Positions 1 to 6,355 are shown, counted from the stretch's first letter. The stretch: 11,138 bases of DNA from Lysobacterales bacterium (GCA_029287515.1 JARFQZ010000223.1:1-11138); one strand, 5' to 3'. Notes: generated by a model not told the origin, from the letters alone. Translations and numbers: made by a program.

Positions 1-374
1 AAAGCGACGCCCTCACCCACCCCCATCAGGATTCGGGTGGCAATCAGCATCGGAAACGACGCCACAGCCGACAGAGGTGTCAACAAAGTAAACAGGGACC
101 ACCACAACACCCCGAAGCCCAGCACCATCTTGCCGCCGAAACGGGCTGCCAACGACCCTCCCGCGACCTGGGTGACCAGGTAACCGACAAAAAACGAGGA
201 CAGGACCAGGCCCCTTTGCGTATCCGTCCAGCCGAAATGTTCCGCCATCGGAATGATCGCAACGGAAATATTGACGCGATCGATGTAGCAGATCAGCGTT
301 GAGAAAAAACAAAGCAACACGACGGTGTGCCTTCTTTTCCAACCGGGGCCCGTTGCTGTCGCTGTGTTATTTAT
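1..374 (-). CDS. MFS transporter, anion:cation symporter type (N-terminal part, runs off the left edge)
   Basis: Inner-membrane secondary transporter of the major facilitator superfamily; about the first 124 residues, covering transmembrane helices 1-4, are visible. Helix 1 (about residues 16-38) ends in YIDRVNISVAI, a signature of the anion:cation symporter/SLC17-like branch, which moves organic anions with H+ or Na+. Helix 2 is followed by the loop GGSLAARFGGK (about 70-80), a good match to the MFS motif A. The C-terminal two thirds lie outside the window. The start is uncertain. An excellent AGGAG sits six bases before an ATA codon at 374-372, which I use here; the only in-frame ATG upstream (413-411) falls inside the divergent promoter region and has no ribosome binding site. 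The substrate cannot be read from the sequence. The divergent aminotransferase hints at an amino- or keto-acid-like compound, but that is inference. Confidence 0.88.
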   Translation of the reverse strand, partial: MNNTATATGPGWKRRHTVVLLCFFSTLICYIDRVNISVAIIPMAEHFGWTDTQRGLVLSSFFVGYLVTQVAGGSLAARFGGKMVLGFGVLWWSLFTLLTPLSAVASFPMLIATRILMGVGEGVA

Positions 375-380
375 GGTGAT

Positions 381-385
381 CTCCT
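381..385 (-). promoter_or_regulatory. Shine-Dalgarno AGGAG before an ATA codon (MFS transporter)
   Basis: On the minus strand AGGAG is followed by six bases (ATCACC) and then ATA at 374-372, in frame with the transporter. The spacing is ideal, which makes the ATA codon the best-placed start although ATA is a very rare initiator. A sequencing error or mutation from ATG would explain it equally well. Confidence 0.5.
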
Positions 386-413
386 GACCAACTCGGTTTG
401 ACCGGGCTATCAT
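384..413 (+). promoter_or_regulatory. Candidate sigma70 promoter of the aminotransferase, possibly giving a leaderless mRNA
   Basis: A -10-like TATCAT lies at 408-413, with a -35-like CTGACC at 384-389 (four of six bases match TTGACA) and an 18-base spacer. Transcription would start about seven bases downstream, at or next to the A of the ATG at 421. No Shine-Dalgarno precedes that ATG, which fits a leaderless message. This is a consensus match read by eye and is weak alone. Confidence 0.35.
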
Positions 414-414
414 A
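409..414 (-). promoter_or_regulatory. Candidate -10 box for the divergent MFS gene
   Basis: The minus strand reads TATGAT at 414-409, overlapping the TATCAT box of the plus-strand gene because TATCATACAT is partly symmetric. A start near 402 would leave a leader of about 28 bases containing the AGGAG and the ATA start. No good -35 box is visible; it would have to lie inside the aminotransferase coding region. Confidence 0.25.
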
Positions 415-420
415 CATGAC

Positions 421-1551
421 ATGAAAATCGCCCCATTCGAAACAGAACATTTCTTCGCCCGCTACGAATTCAACACCCCGTACCAGTTATGCAACTCGGA
501 CTGCGAGTCCATCTCCATCCAGGAATTACTGTCCCTGTCGGGTGACTCACTGGAAAATTTCGGGCAGGAACGGTTGATTTACACCGAGTCGCAGGGCAAC
601 GCGGAACTTCGGGCCGGAATCGCAAATACTTACTCTAATGTCAGTGCAGAAGACATCGTCGTTCTGGGCACACCCGTGGAAGGGATTTACCTGGCAGCCC
701 GCACCCTGCTGGACCCCGGAGATGAAGTCATCGTGCTGTCGCCGGCCTACGACGCGCTGACCCGCATGTTCGAGCACGTGGCAGGCAGTTCCATGGTGAA
801 ACGGTGGTGTTTCAGACCGGGCGAAGATTCATGGGAACTGGATCTCGATGAACTGCGCGAACTGATTTCCAACAAAACAAAACTGATCGTAGTGAATTTT
901 CCGCACAACCCCACCGGTTACCTGCCTTGCCGGGATTTTCTGAACACCCTGCTGGGACTGGCAGAACAACATGGGCTGTACGTGTTTTGCGATGAAATGT
1001 ACTTCGGGCTGGTACAGCCAGGCACCGAACCACTGCCATCGGCAGCGGACGTCTCGCCCAGGGCGATCGCCCTCTCCGGCTTGTCGAAGACTTATGGCCT
1101 TCCCGGGCTGCGCTGCGGCTGGCTGGTCATCCAGGACCGGCAGTTGCTTGAGCAATTCATGAACTGGAAGTTCTACACCAGCATCTGCCCCCCCGGGCCG
1201 GTCGAATACCTGTCCACAGCCGCCCTGAGAATTTGGGAAACACTGCGGGACCGGAATATCGCCCGAATCGCGAAAAACCTGGCCGTGGCGGACGACTTCT
1301 TCGAACGCTGGCCCGCTGTTTTCACCTGGAGGCGCCCACGGGCAGGTTCCACCGCGCTGATTGGTTGGGATGTGCCGTCGGTAGAAAAGATCTCACACGA
1401 GCTCGCGACCGGTGAAGGCATCCTGGTCCAGTCAGGCAGGATGCTGGGCAGTGATGATCAGCACATGCGGTTCGGTTTCGGCCGTGACAGCTTTCCCGAA
1501 GCGCTCTCCCGTTTTGAAGACTGGCTGAGCAGCGATTCAACCGCCCGCTGA
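421..1551 (+). CDS. PLP-dependent aminotransferase, class I/II (fold type I)
   Basis: Cytosolic pyridoxal-phosphate enzyme of 376 residues, a usual to slightly short length for aspartate-aminotransferase-fold proteins. The PLP Schiff-base lysine is K223 in SGLSKTYGLPGLRCGW (219-234). PHNPTG (161-166) carries the Asn contacting the PLP ring hydroxyl, D191 in DEMY pairs with the pyridine nitrogen, and R350 in MRFGFGR is the expected substrate-carboxylate arginine. All core residues are present, so it should be active. The N terminus (MKIAPFETEHFFARYEF) resembles the branch often annotated as capreomycidine synthase-like or generic class I/II aminotransferases, so the substrate is open. The ATG at 421 is the first codon after the candidate promoter and has no ribosome binding site. 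The gene is divergent from an organic-anion transporter and ends convergently inside the end of the peroxiredoxin gene. Confidence 0.93.
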   Translation: MKIAPFETEHFFARYEFNTPYQLCNSDCESISIQELLSLSGDSLENFGQERLIYTESQGNAELRAGIANTYSNVSAEDIVVLGTPVEGIYLAARTLLDPGDEVIVLSPAYDALTRMFEHVAGSSMVKRWCFRPGEDSWELDLDELRELISNKTKLIVVNFPHNPTGYLPCRDFLNTLLGLAEQHGLYVFCDEMYFGLVQPGTEPLPSAADVSPRAIALSGLSKTYGLPGLRCGWLVIQDRQLLEQFMNWKFYTSICPPGPVEYLSTAALRIWETLRDRNIARIAKNLAVADDFFERWPAVFTWRRPRAGSTALIGWDVPSVEKISHELATGEGILVQSGRMLGSDDQHMRFGFGRDSFPEALSRFEDWLSSDSTAR

Positions 1552-2241
1552 TTCCTTTGCTTCCTTGCTCTTCTTGTATTGCCGGCGTAACCGGTCGTTG
1601 GTCTCCTTGTCGTAGGCCCTGGCCGCGGCCAGCAGCACTTCGGGAGGCAGGCGCACCGCGTAATCAGGATTCGTATACTGGAACCGGATGACGCCGTCAG
1701 CCGCGATGATAAACGTCGACGGGGCGGGCAAAACGTGGTGGGTCTCACCCGATGCAGCCTCCAGGTCGATATCCCACTGCAGGTATTTTTCGACTGTTTC
1801 ATCGGTCACTTTGAAGGCGAGCCCGAACGCCCGGGTCGCTTCCAGTTTTGAATCCGACAAAATTTCATAGCCGATGTCCGGTTGATCAAGGCTTGCGTAG
1901 AGTTGTTCCGGCCGGTCGATACTGATGAACCAGATATCGAACCCCATGGCCTCCAGTTCGGATTCCGCCTTCCGTAACTCAGCAAGGTGCAGGTTGCAGT
2001 AGGGACACCAGCCGCCGCGAAAGAAGGAGAGCACGAGAGGCTTCGTCATCTTTTCGGGATCAAAACTGACCGGCTTGCCTTCGGCGCTAAGCACGTTGAA
2101 AGCAGGCGCCTTCATTCCCGGCAAAAGGGGCTGTACGTCATTTGCATCCGGATGAATGTCGGTGCGCTGTCCCGCCGCCTGCGCATTGATCGTCAAGGCC
2201 AGGCAAAACAGGGTCGACAATGCCTTGTGTAATCGGGTCAT
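1537..2241 (-). CDS. Exported peroxiredoxin-like (AhpC/TSA family) thioredoxin-fold protein
   Basis: Protein of 234 residues. Residues 1-23 look like a Sec signal peptide: basic MTRLHK, a hydrophobic LSTLFCLALT core and an AQA-A cleavage site, so it probably acts in the periplasm. The thioredoxin-fold core starts near PGMKAPAF (41-48). It carries FFRGGWCPYC (73-82) with cysteines C79 and C82, typical of the PRX_like2/AhpC-TSA subgroup, and LPAPSTF (171-177) with the cis-proline loop. The family reduces peroxides or handles thiols; the exact role here is unknown. The C terminus (about 209-230) is a highly charged, Lys/Arg/Glu-rich helix. The start chosen is the ATG at 2241, preceded by AAGGA eleven or so bases away and giving the signal peptide; a longer in-frame reading to 2340 would lack one and would run into the neighbouring gene. 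Confidence 0.88.
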   Translation of the reverse strand: MTRLHKALSTLFCLALTINAQAAGQRTDIHPDANDVQPLLPGMKAPAFNVLSAEGKPVSFDPEKMTKPLVLSFFRGGWCPYCNLHLAELRKAESELEAMGFDIWFISIDRPEQLYASLDQPDIGYEILSDSKLEATRAFGLAFKVTDETVEKYLQWDIDLEAASGETHHVLPAPSTFIIAADGVIRFQYTNPDYAVRLPPEVLLAAARAYDKETNDRLRRQYKKSKEAKESAGG

Positions 2242-2285
2242 GATGTATGGATTCCTTTTTGTTTTTGATTCGGGTAGGTTAACGG

Positions 2286-2301
2286 ACCGGGTTAGGCCGG
2301 T
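2286..2301. repeat. Short inverted repeat between the DUF3667 and peroxiredoxin genes
   Basis: The 76-base gap 2242-2317 contains ACCGG (2286-2290), a six-base loop, and CCGGT (2297-2301). There is no T-run after the stem on the minus strand, so it is not a convincing intrinsic terminator. It could be a small operator or chance. No clear promoter for the peroxiredoxin gene is visible in the gap. Confidence 0.25.
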
Positions 2302-2317
2302 AAATCTGGCAGATACT

Positions 2318-3025
2318 CTAACCTGCTTGCCCGCCAACATGGCTGGTCACCTCGATCAGTACAGCCAGGGCGGGCAGGAACAGAAAAAGCAGGCCGAGTG
2401 ATTTGAGCACGGTTACCGGCCAGCTTTCCGCGTAAACCCGGCGCAACGCCACCAACACGTAGCCCAACATATAAAGCAGTACAAGCACCTGAAGCAGCAT
2501 GACGAGCAAATAACGATCAGCGAGCGTTTCGATCGACAGCATGATGGCGAAGACAATATAGCTTGCGCTGAACAGGTGAACGGTAAACACCAGGTGATCC
2601 ATGTAGAAAAAGCGCCGGTAAAAAACTTTCAACAACAACGCGTAAACCGGAAGCATGACGAACATGCCCTTTGAATACAGGTCGACCGACAGCTTGTGGT
2701 CCGGGCTGACGTTGGAGGAAGGAGGCAGGATCATTGGCAAAACGAAGAAAAACAGCAGGCTGACTACCAGGTACAGCCTGACCGGTGAAGTGTAAGTAAC
2801 CCGCTTGCCTGCAATATACTCCTGGCTCAGGAATCCAGGACGGGACAGCAACAATCCAATGGAGCGGAACATGCGGCCATCCCAATCCAGCGTTTCAGCC
2901 AGCCATTCGCGGGTTATTTCAAGCCAGGGCCGCGAAAACATCTTGGCTGACTGGCCGCAGGTCGGGCAATAGAGGGCATTGGCCGCCATAGGTTCATCAC
3001 AGTTTTTACAGTACCTGTCCGACAA
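2318..3025 (-). CDS. DUF3667-family membrane protein with N-terminal zinc ribbon
   Basis: Protein of 235 residues and unknown function. The N terminus has a CxxC...CxxC zinc ribbon: C6, C9, C20 and C23 in YCKNCD and YCPTCGQ. Next comes the block typical of DUF3667: LDWDGRMFRSIGLLLSRPG (about 46-64), then EYIAGKRVTYTSPVRLYL (69-86). About five hydrophobic segments follow, near 84-100, 119-136, 146-167, 172-193 and 205-226, so it is an inner-membrane protein with the ribbon presumably cytosolic. The start codon is TTG at 3025-3023, supported by AAGGGG seven bases upstream; that site overlaps the stop of the OYE-family gene, so translation is probably coupled. Transport or stress roles sometimes guessed for such proteins are not supported here. 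Confidence 0.85.
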   Translation of the reverse strand: MSDRYCKNCDEPMAANALYCPTCGQSAKMFSRPWLEITREWLAETLDWDGRMFRSIGLLLSRPGFLSQEYIAGKRVTYTSPVRLYLVVSLLFFFVLPMILPPSSNVSPDHKLSVDLYSKGMFVMLPVYALLLKVFYRRFFYMDHLVFTVHLFSASYIVFAIMLSIETLADRYLLVMLLQVLVLLYMLGYVLVALRRVYAESWPVTVLKSLGLLFLFLPALAVLIEVTSHVGGQAG

Positions 3026-3028
3026 TGG

Positions 3029-4228
3029 TTAACCCCTTGAGTCCTGGTCCAGGAAACCTTCACGGTTGGAAACACAGTACACACCACCTGCGTCCATCGC
3101 CGCAACACACCGGTTGCAGTGATCACAAGGTGAACGATCAATCTGCCCTGTTTCCAGCTTCGACACGAAATCCGGATCCTGTATCGTCGCACGGCCCAAC
3201 TGGACAAAACTGAACCCCTCGCCAAGCACCTGCTGCATGTCAGCCAGCGATTCCACACCGCCAATATAGATCACCGGGATATTGACCGCCTCGAGAATCT
3301 TGCGTGCGCCTTCGAGCTGAAATAACGGTTGATACGTGTGTTCAGGCACCATAAAGCGCCCGAATAGTTTCATGCCCAATCGATCAAGACTTCCTTCCTG
3401 GTTGCCGCTCATTTCTTCGATGGGCAAGCCACCCCTCAGCATCAGGAAAGGCACCTTAGAAGTGAAACCGGAACTGGGAATCAATGCCGAGGCACCTGCC
3501 TTTTCAAAAGCCTTTCCCATGATTACCGATTCGTGTATTGAAACACCTGTTTTTATTCCGTCGACTTGATTCATTTTAATCAATATCGGAAAATCATACC
3601 CTAATATATCACGTGTATTTTCAACAACTTTTATTGGAAACCTAAGACGATTGTCTATTACCCCTCCGAAGGCGTCATTTCTCCTGTTTGTCCACGGGCT
3701 AAGGAACTGACTGAGCAGATAACCGTGGCCTGCGTGAATCTCGATGGCATCGAATCCGGCATCCCTGGCCAGTTCCGCCGCTGCAACAAAATCCTGCACC
3801 TTTTCTTCGATATCCTCGCGGGTCATTTCACGACAGTGAGAACGCATGAACAGGCACCATTTGGCGGAGGCGCCAAGGGGCCTTTTTCCGATAACCTCCT
3901 TGTTCGTAAAGAATCCTGAATGCCCGAGCTGAATGGAAGCGAGACTTCCTTCGCGGTGAACCGCATCCGTCAGCTTTTTCAGATCCGGGACAATTTCTTT
4001 ACGCATCCACAATTCGTGGTCGAAAGCCCGGCCGTCGGCGCTGACGGAACAATACGCCACCGTGGTCATGGATACGCCACCGGCGGCGACCCTTCGATGA
4101 TGTTCAATCAGATCATCGGTAACCTGCCCGCCCTGGCACATGCCCTCGAAGCACCCTGCCCTGATGACCCGGTTCTTCAATTCCAGCCCGGCCAGTTTTG
4201 CGGGGGTAAATATCTGTGTCTTGGTCAT
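3029..4228 (-). CDS. Old Yellow Enzyme-family NADH:flavin oxidoreductase, with C-terminal Fe-S type cysteines
   Basis: FMN-dependent TIM-barrel reductase of 399 residues. Family marks are the barrel start FTPAKLAGLELKNRVIRAG (7-25), Q100 in the IQLGHSG strand, HAGHGYLLSQFLSP (165-178) with the catalytic-site histidines, NRRNDAFGG (181-189), and the phosphate-binding loop regions YIGGVES (321-327) and FVQLGRATIQDP (341-352). The C terminus has C368, C371, C374 and C385 (Cx2Cx2Cx10C), resembling but not identical to the [4Fe-4S] motif of 2,4-dienoyl-CoA reductase and trimethylamine dehydrogenase. Unlike those enzymes it stops there and lacks the FAD/NAD domains, so an external donor would be needed. 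The substrate is unknown; an enone or enoyl compound is likely from the family. ATG at 4228 is chosen; GTG at 4231 is equally possible and neither has a clear ribosome site. Bases 3541-3660 are unusually AT-rich. Confidence 0.9.
   Translation of the reverse strand: MTKTQIFTPAKLAGLELKNRVIRAGCFEGMCQGGQVTDDLIEHHRRVAAGGVSMTTVAYCSVSADGRAFDHELWMRKEIVPDLKKLTDAVHREGSLASIQLGHSGFFTNKEVIGKRPLGASAKWCLFMRSHCREMTREDIEEKVQDFVAAAELARDAGFDAIEIHAGHGYLLSQFLSPWTNRRNDAFGGVIDNRLRFPIKVVENTRDILGYDFPILIKMNQVDGIKTGVSIHESVIMGKAFEKAGASALIPSSGFTSKVPFLMLRGGLPIEEMSGNQEGSLDRLGMKLFGRFMVPEHTYQPLFQLEGARKILEAVNIPVIYIGGVESLADMQQVLGEGFSFVQLGRATIQDPDFVSKLETGQIDRSPCDHCNRCVAAMDAGGVYCVSNREGFLDQDSRG
3033..3038 (-). promoter_or_regulatory. 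Ribosome binding site AAGGGG deciding a TTG start (DUF3667 gene)
   Basis: AAGGGG on the minus strand directly precedes the TAA stop (3031-3029) of the OYE-family gene and lies seven bases before TTG at 3025. No ATG or GTG gives the complete zinc ribbon, so this site fixes the start and argues for translational coupling of the two genes. Confidence 0.7.
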
Positions 4229-4246
4229 CACAAAAGGTGCGCTACT

Positions 4247-4267
4247 CAGAATCCATGAGTGATTCTG
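4247..4267. repeat. Perfect inverted repeat between the rnf operon and the OYE-family gene
   Basis: CAGAATC (4247-4253), a seven-base spacer and GATTCTG (4261-4267) form a perfect 7-bp palindrome in the 60-base gap between the end of the rnf operon and the start of the OYE-family gene. On the minus strand only a weak CCTTTT follows some ten bases later, so it is either a poor terminator or an operator for the downstream gene. Confidence 0.45.
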
Positions 4268-4288
4268 TCATAGTCGACCCCGGCCCGC

Positions 4289-4426
4289 TCAGGGACGTTT
4301 GTCACAACTGGATTTGTCGCAATCCCCGGTGCAGTCGGCACAACTCCTGTAACGATTTCGATTCGTCAGCGCAAAAGCAACGAACACCACCACCAGGAAC
4401 AATACCGGCATGACGTATTCGGTCAT
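4289..4426 (-). CDS. Small Cys-rich membrane protein, NqrM (DUF539)-like
   Basis: A 45-residue reading frame starts two bases after the rnfA stop (TAG, AC, ATG). It has one N-terminal transmembrane segment (about residues 4-21, VMPVLFLVVVFVAFAL), a basic stop-transfer RNRYR (23-27), and a short tail with four cysteines C29, C32, C36 and C41 among Asp and Lys residues. This layout of one helix plus a CxxC-containing Cys tail at the end of the operon matches NqrM (DUF539), known as a maturation factor, probably for iron delivery, of the membrane Fe site of Na+-NQR. Here the partner would be the homologous site between RnfA and RnfE, which is inference. A weak GGG about eleven bases upstream suggests translation coupled to rnfA. 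FeoB-associated Cys-rich small proteins look similar and are the main alternative. At 45 residues it is shorter than usual NqrM. Confidence 0.75.
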   Translation of the reverse strand: MTEYVMPVLFLVVVFVAFALTNRNRYRSCADCTGDCDKSSCDKRP

Positions 4427-4428
4427 GT

Positions 4429-5004
4429 CTATAACAGCCCGGCGAAACCCATGAAGGCCAGCGACAGGCTGCCGGCGATGATCAACGTCAGGCCGGTGCC
4501 CTTGGCGATGGCAGGAATGTCGGACAGTTCCGAGGTTTCGCGTATCGAGGCCATCAGCACCAGCGCCAGCGTCAGGCCAAGGCCTGCGCCAATTGCAAAG
4601 ACGATTCCCTGCAGGAAGTCATAGCCGCGGTTGGTCTGAAAAATGGCCAGGCCGAAGATCGCGCAGTTGGTAGTCATTAGCGGCAGGAAGATACCGAGTT
4701 GCCGGAACAGCACGGGAGCAATCTTTTTCACCACCATCTCTACGATCTGCACCAGCGACGCCACCACGATGATGAACGAGATGATGCGCAGATAAGGCGC
4801 ATTTTCAAGGATGTAGGTATTGAGCACCCAGGCGCTAAGCGAGGTGAGCACCAGCACGCAGATATTCGCCAAACCCATGCGCAGTGCCGTCTCGACACGC
4901 GCCGACACGCCCATGAAAGGGCACAGGCCCAGGACCAGGGCCAAGGTAAAATTGTTCACAACCATGGCCGAGAAGAAGATCGAGAACAGCGTCTGGTCGT
5001 TCAT
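4429..5004 (-). CDS. rnfA: Rnf complex integral membrane subunit RnfA
   Basis: Integral membrane subunit of the Rnf ferredoxin:NAD+ oxidoreductase (191 residues, the normal family length), with about six transmembrane helices. The conserved half-helix motif LGLCPFMGVSARVETALRMG (25-44) carries C28, and the second conserved cysteine is C114 in MTTNCAIFG (110-118). Together with the matching pair in RnfE these are the expected ligands of the [2Fe-2S] cluster lying within the membrane, as shown for the homologous NqrD/NqrE pair. The homologous RnfE contains an inverted-topology copy of the same fold. ATG at 5004 overlaps the rnfE stop by ATGA, with AAGGTG about seven bases upstream. In most gammaproteobacteria rnfA leads the operon; here it is the last Rnf subunit gene. 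Confidence 0.96.
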   Translation of the reverse strand: MNDQTLFSIFFSAMVVNNFTLALVLGLCPFMGVSARVETALRMGLANICVLVLTSLSAWVLNTYILENAPYLRIISFIIVVASLVQIVEMVVKKIAPVLFRQLGIFLPLMTTNCAIFGLAIFQTNRGYDFLQGIVFAIGAGLGLTLALVLMASIRETSELSDIPAIAKGTGLTLIIAGSLSLAFMGFAGLL

Positions 5005-5642
5005 GCCGCGTCACCTTGCGTTTGGGCTTGCGCTTGCCTGGCCTTCTTGCGTTCTTCGAACACGCCCATGGCCAGGATGATGAAGCCCAGCGTCAGGAAG
5101 CCGCCGGCCGGCAGCACCATGACCACCCAGGGTTCGAAGTTGGGACCGAACAACGGGATATCGAAAAACGTGCCGATACCCAAAACTTCCCGGAAACCGC
5201 CCATCATGACCAGTGCGATGGTAAAGCCGATACCGACACCCACCGCGTCGAGCAGTGAACGGTAGACCGTATTGCGCGAGGAGAATGCCTCCTGCCGGCC
5301 CAGGATCATGCAGTTGACCACAATCAGGGCGATAAAGGCGCCCAGTTCCTTGTGCTGCACCGGAGCATAGGCCTGGAGCATCATGTCCGCGAGCGTGACG
5401 AAGGTGGCGATGACCAGGATATAGGAGGAAATCCGCACCTCCTTTGGAATCAGGCTTTTGACACTTGAGATCAGCACGCTGGAACAGGTCAGCACGAAAA
5501 AAGTCGCCGCGCTCATGGCCAGTGCGTTCTTCACCGTGTTGGTCACTGCCAGCGCCGGGCAAAGGCCCAGCATCTGGATCAACACCGGGTTCTCCTTCCA
5601 GATTCCGCGCAGTAAATCCTGTGACGGTGTGGTGGCTCTCAT
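5001..5642 (-). CDS. rnfE: Rnf complex integral membrane subunit RnfE
   Basis: Membrane subunit of 213 residues, paralogous to RnfA and homologous to NqrD. MLGLCPALAVTNTVKNALAM (24-43) carries C28 and IVVNCMILGRQEAFS (107-121) carries C111; these are the RnfE half of the intramembrane Fe-S site. Other family marks are ENPVLIQMLG at the N terminus and GVGIGFTIALVMMGGFREVLG in the middle. About six transmembrane helices precede a short hydrophilic tail rich in Gln and Ala. The ATG at 5642 overlaps the rnfG stop by ATGA and is preceded by a strong GGAGGAGG, so this subunit has the best ribosome site in the operon. Confidence 0.96.
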   Translation of the reverse strand: MRATTPSQDLLRGIWKENPVLIQMLGLCPALAVTNTVKNALAMSAATFFVLTCSSVLISSVKSLIPKEVRISSYILVIATFVTLADMMLQAYAPVQHKELGAFIALIVVNCMILGRQEAFSSRNTVYRSLLDAVGVGIGFTIALVMMGGFREVLGIGTFFDIPLFGPNFEPWVVMVLPAGGFLTLGFIILAMGVFEERKKARQAQAQTQGDAA

Positions 5643-6355
5643 GGCGCCTCCTCCGGAATGCCTTCCTGCAGCACCGTTTGCCAGTCGGCGATGCCGTTAT
5701 TGATGATGCTGACGACCACCTTGGACGAAATGGTTGCGCCGGTAATGGCGTCGATCTCACCCGGCAATCCCTTGCCACTGCCCGCCTTTATCGAGAGCAA
5801 CGGTGTCTGTGGGCGGGCGAAGAACTGGTCGACGAAGTCCAGGTCCTTGAAGATCTTGTCGCCCAGGCCGGGCGTTTCTTTGCTTTCGAGCACTTTCATG
5901 CCGAGCAATATGCCGGATTCGGGCTCGAAGCCAAAAATCACCAGCACGATGTCCTGGAAGCCCGACTCACCGCGTGAAACGGCCACGCCGATCATTTCCC
6001 CCGCCTCGTCATAACCGACGTAAGCCTGGCGGAAATCGCTGGCCTTGGCGCCTTCCGGAACATCGGCCAACAGCCCGTCATCGACCCGGTAGAGCGTGCG
6101 GTAGCGCGCTGCACCCGGCAGCACCTCGTAGACGGCCAGCCTCAGCTGTTCAGCCCGGTAAGCGTCTATGATCGGCTTGGTATGCAGATTGACCAGAACG
6201 ATCAGCAGGCCGGCCAGCGCGCCAGCCACGGCCAGGGTTGCCACCAGCCGCAGGGTTGAAACCTGCTCTCCGACCGGTGTTTCCTGCCCGGCGTCTGGCT
6301 GTGACGGATCGACCACCTTGACATCGATCGGGTCTGTGTCCGGCCGCTCGTTCAC
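5639..6355 (-). CDS. rnfG: Rnf complex flavoprotein subunit RnfG (covalent FMN)
   Basis: Single-span subunit of 238 residues with its FMN-binding domain on the periplasmic side. A hydrophilic N terminus of about 33 residues, longer than in many RnfG proteins, precedes the transmembrane helix (about 37-58). The flavin site is DAITGATIS (202-210); T208 is the expected threonine joined to FMN through a phosphoester bond by an ApbE-type transferase (motif DxxS/TGAT). The segment ESKETPGLGDKI (157-168) is also conserved in RnfG/NqrC. No apbE lies in the window, so flavinylation must be supplied from elsewhere. The start is GTG at 6355, overlapping the rnfD stop by GTGA, with GGAGAAGG upstream. Confidence 0.95.
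   Translation of the reverse strand: MNERPDTDPIDVKVVDPSQPDAGQETPVGEQVSTLRLVATLAVAGALAGLLIVLVNLHTKPIIDAYRAEQLRLAVYEVLPGAARYRTLYRVDDGLLADVPEGAKASDFRQAYVGYDEAGEMIGVAVSRGESGFQDIVLVIFGFEPESGILLGMKVLESKETPGLGDKIFKDLDFVDQFFARPQTPLLSIKAGSGKGLPGEIDAITGATISSKVVVSIINNGIADWQTVLQEGIPEEAP

Noticed and set aside
2286..2301. Rho-independent terminator after the DUF3667 gene
   Set aside because: The stem is only 5 bp and no T-run follows on the minus strand, so I list it only as an inverted repeat.
2242..2340. Upstream extension of the peroxiredoxin-like protein to 2340
   Set aside because: The extra 33 residues would overlap the DUF3667 gene and hide the signal peptide; the ATG at 2241 with AAGGA upstream gives a typical exported protein.
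4699..5265. Plus-strand open frame (188 codons) across rnfA and rnfE
   Set aside because: Antisense to two well-supported genes, with His/Gln/Arg-rich content and no ribosome site or motif.
5011..5778. Minus-strand open frame in another phase over rnfE and rnfG
   Set aside because: It overlaps two genes with clear family motifs and has a Gly/Arg/His-rich, random-looking translation.
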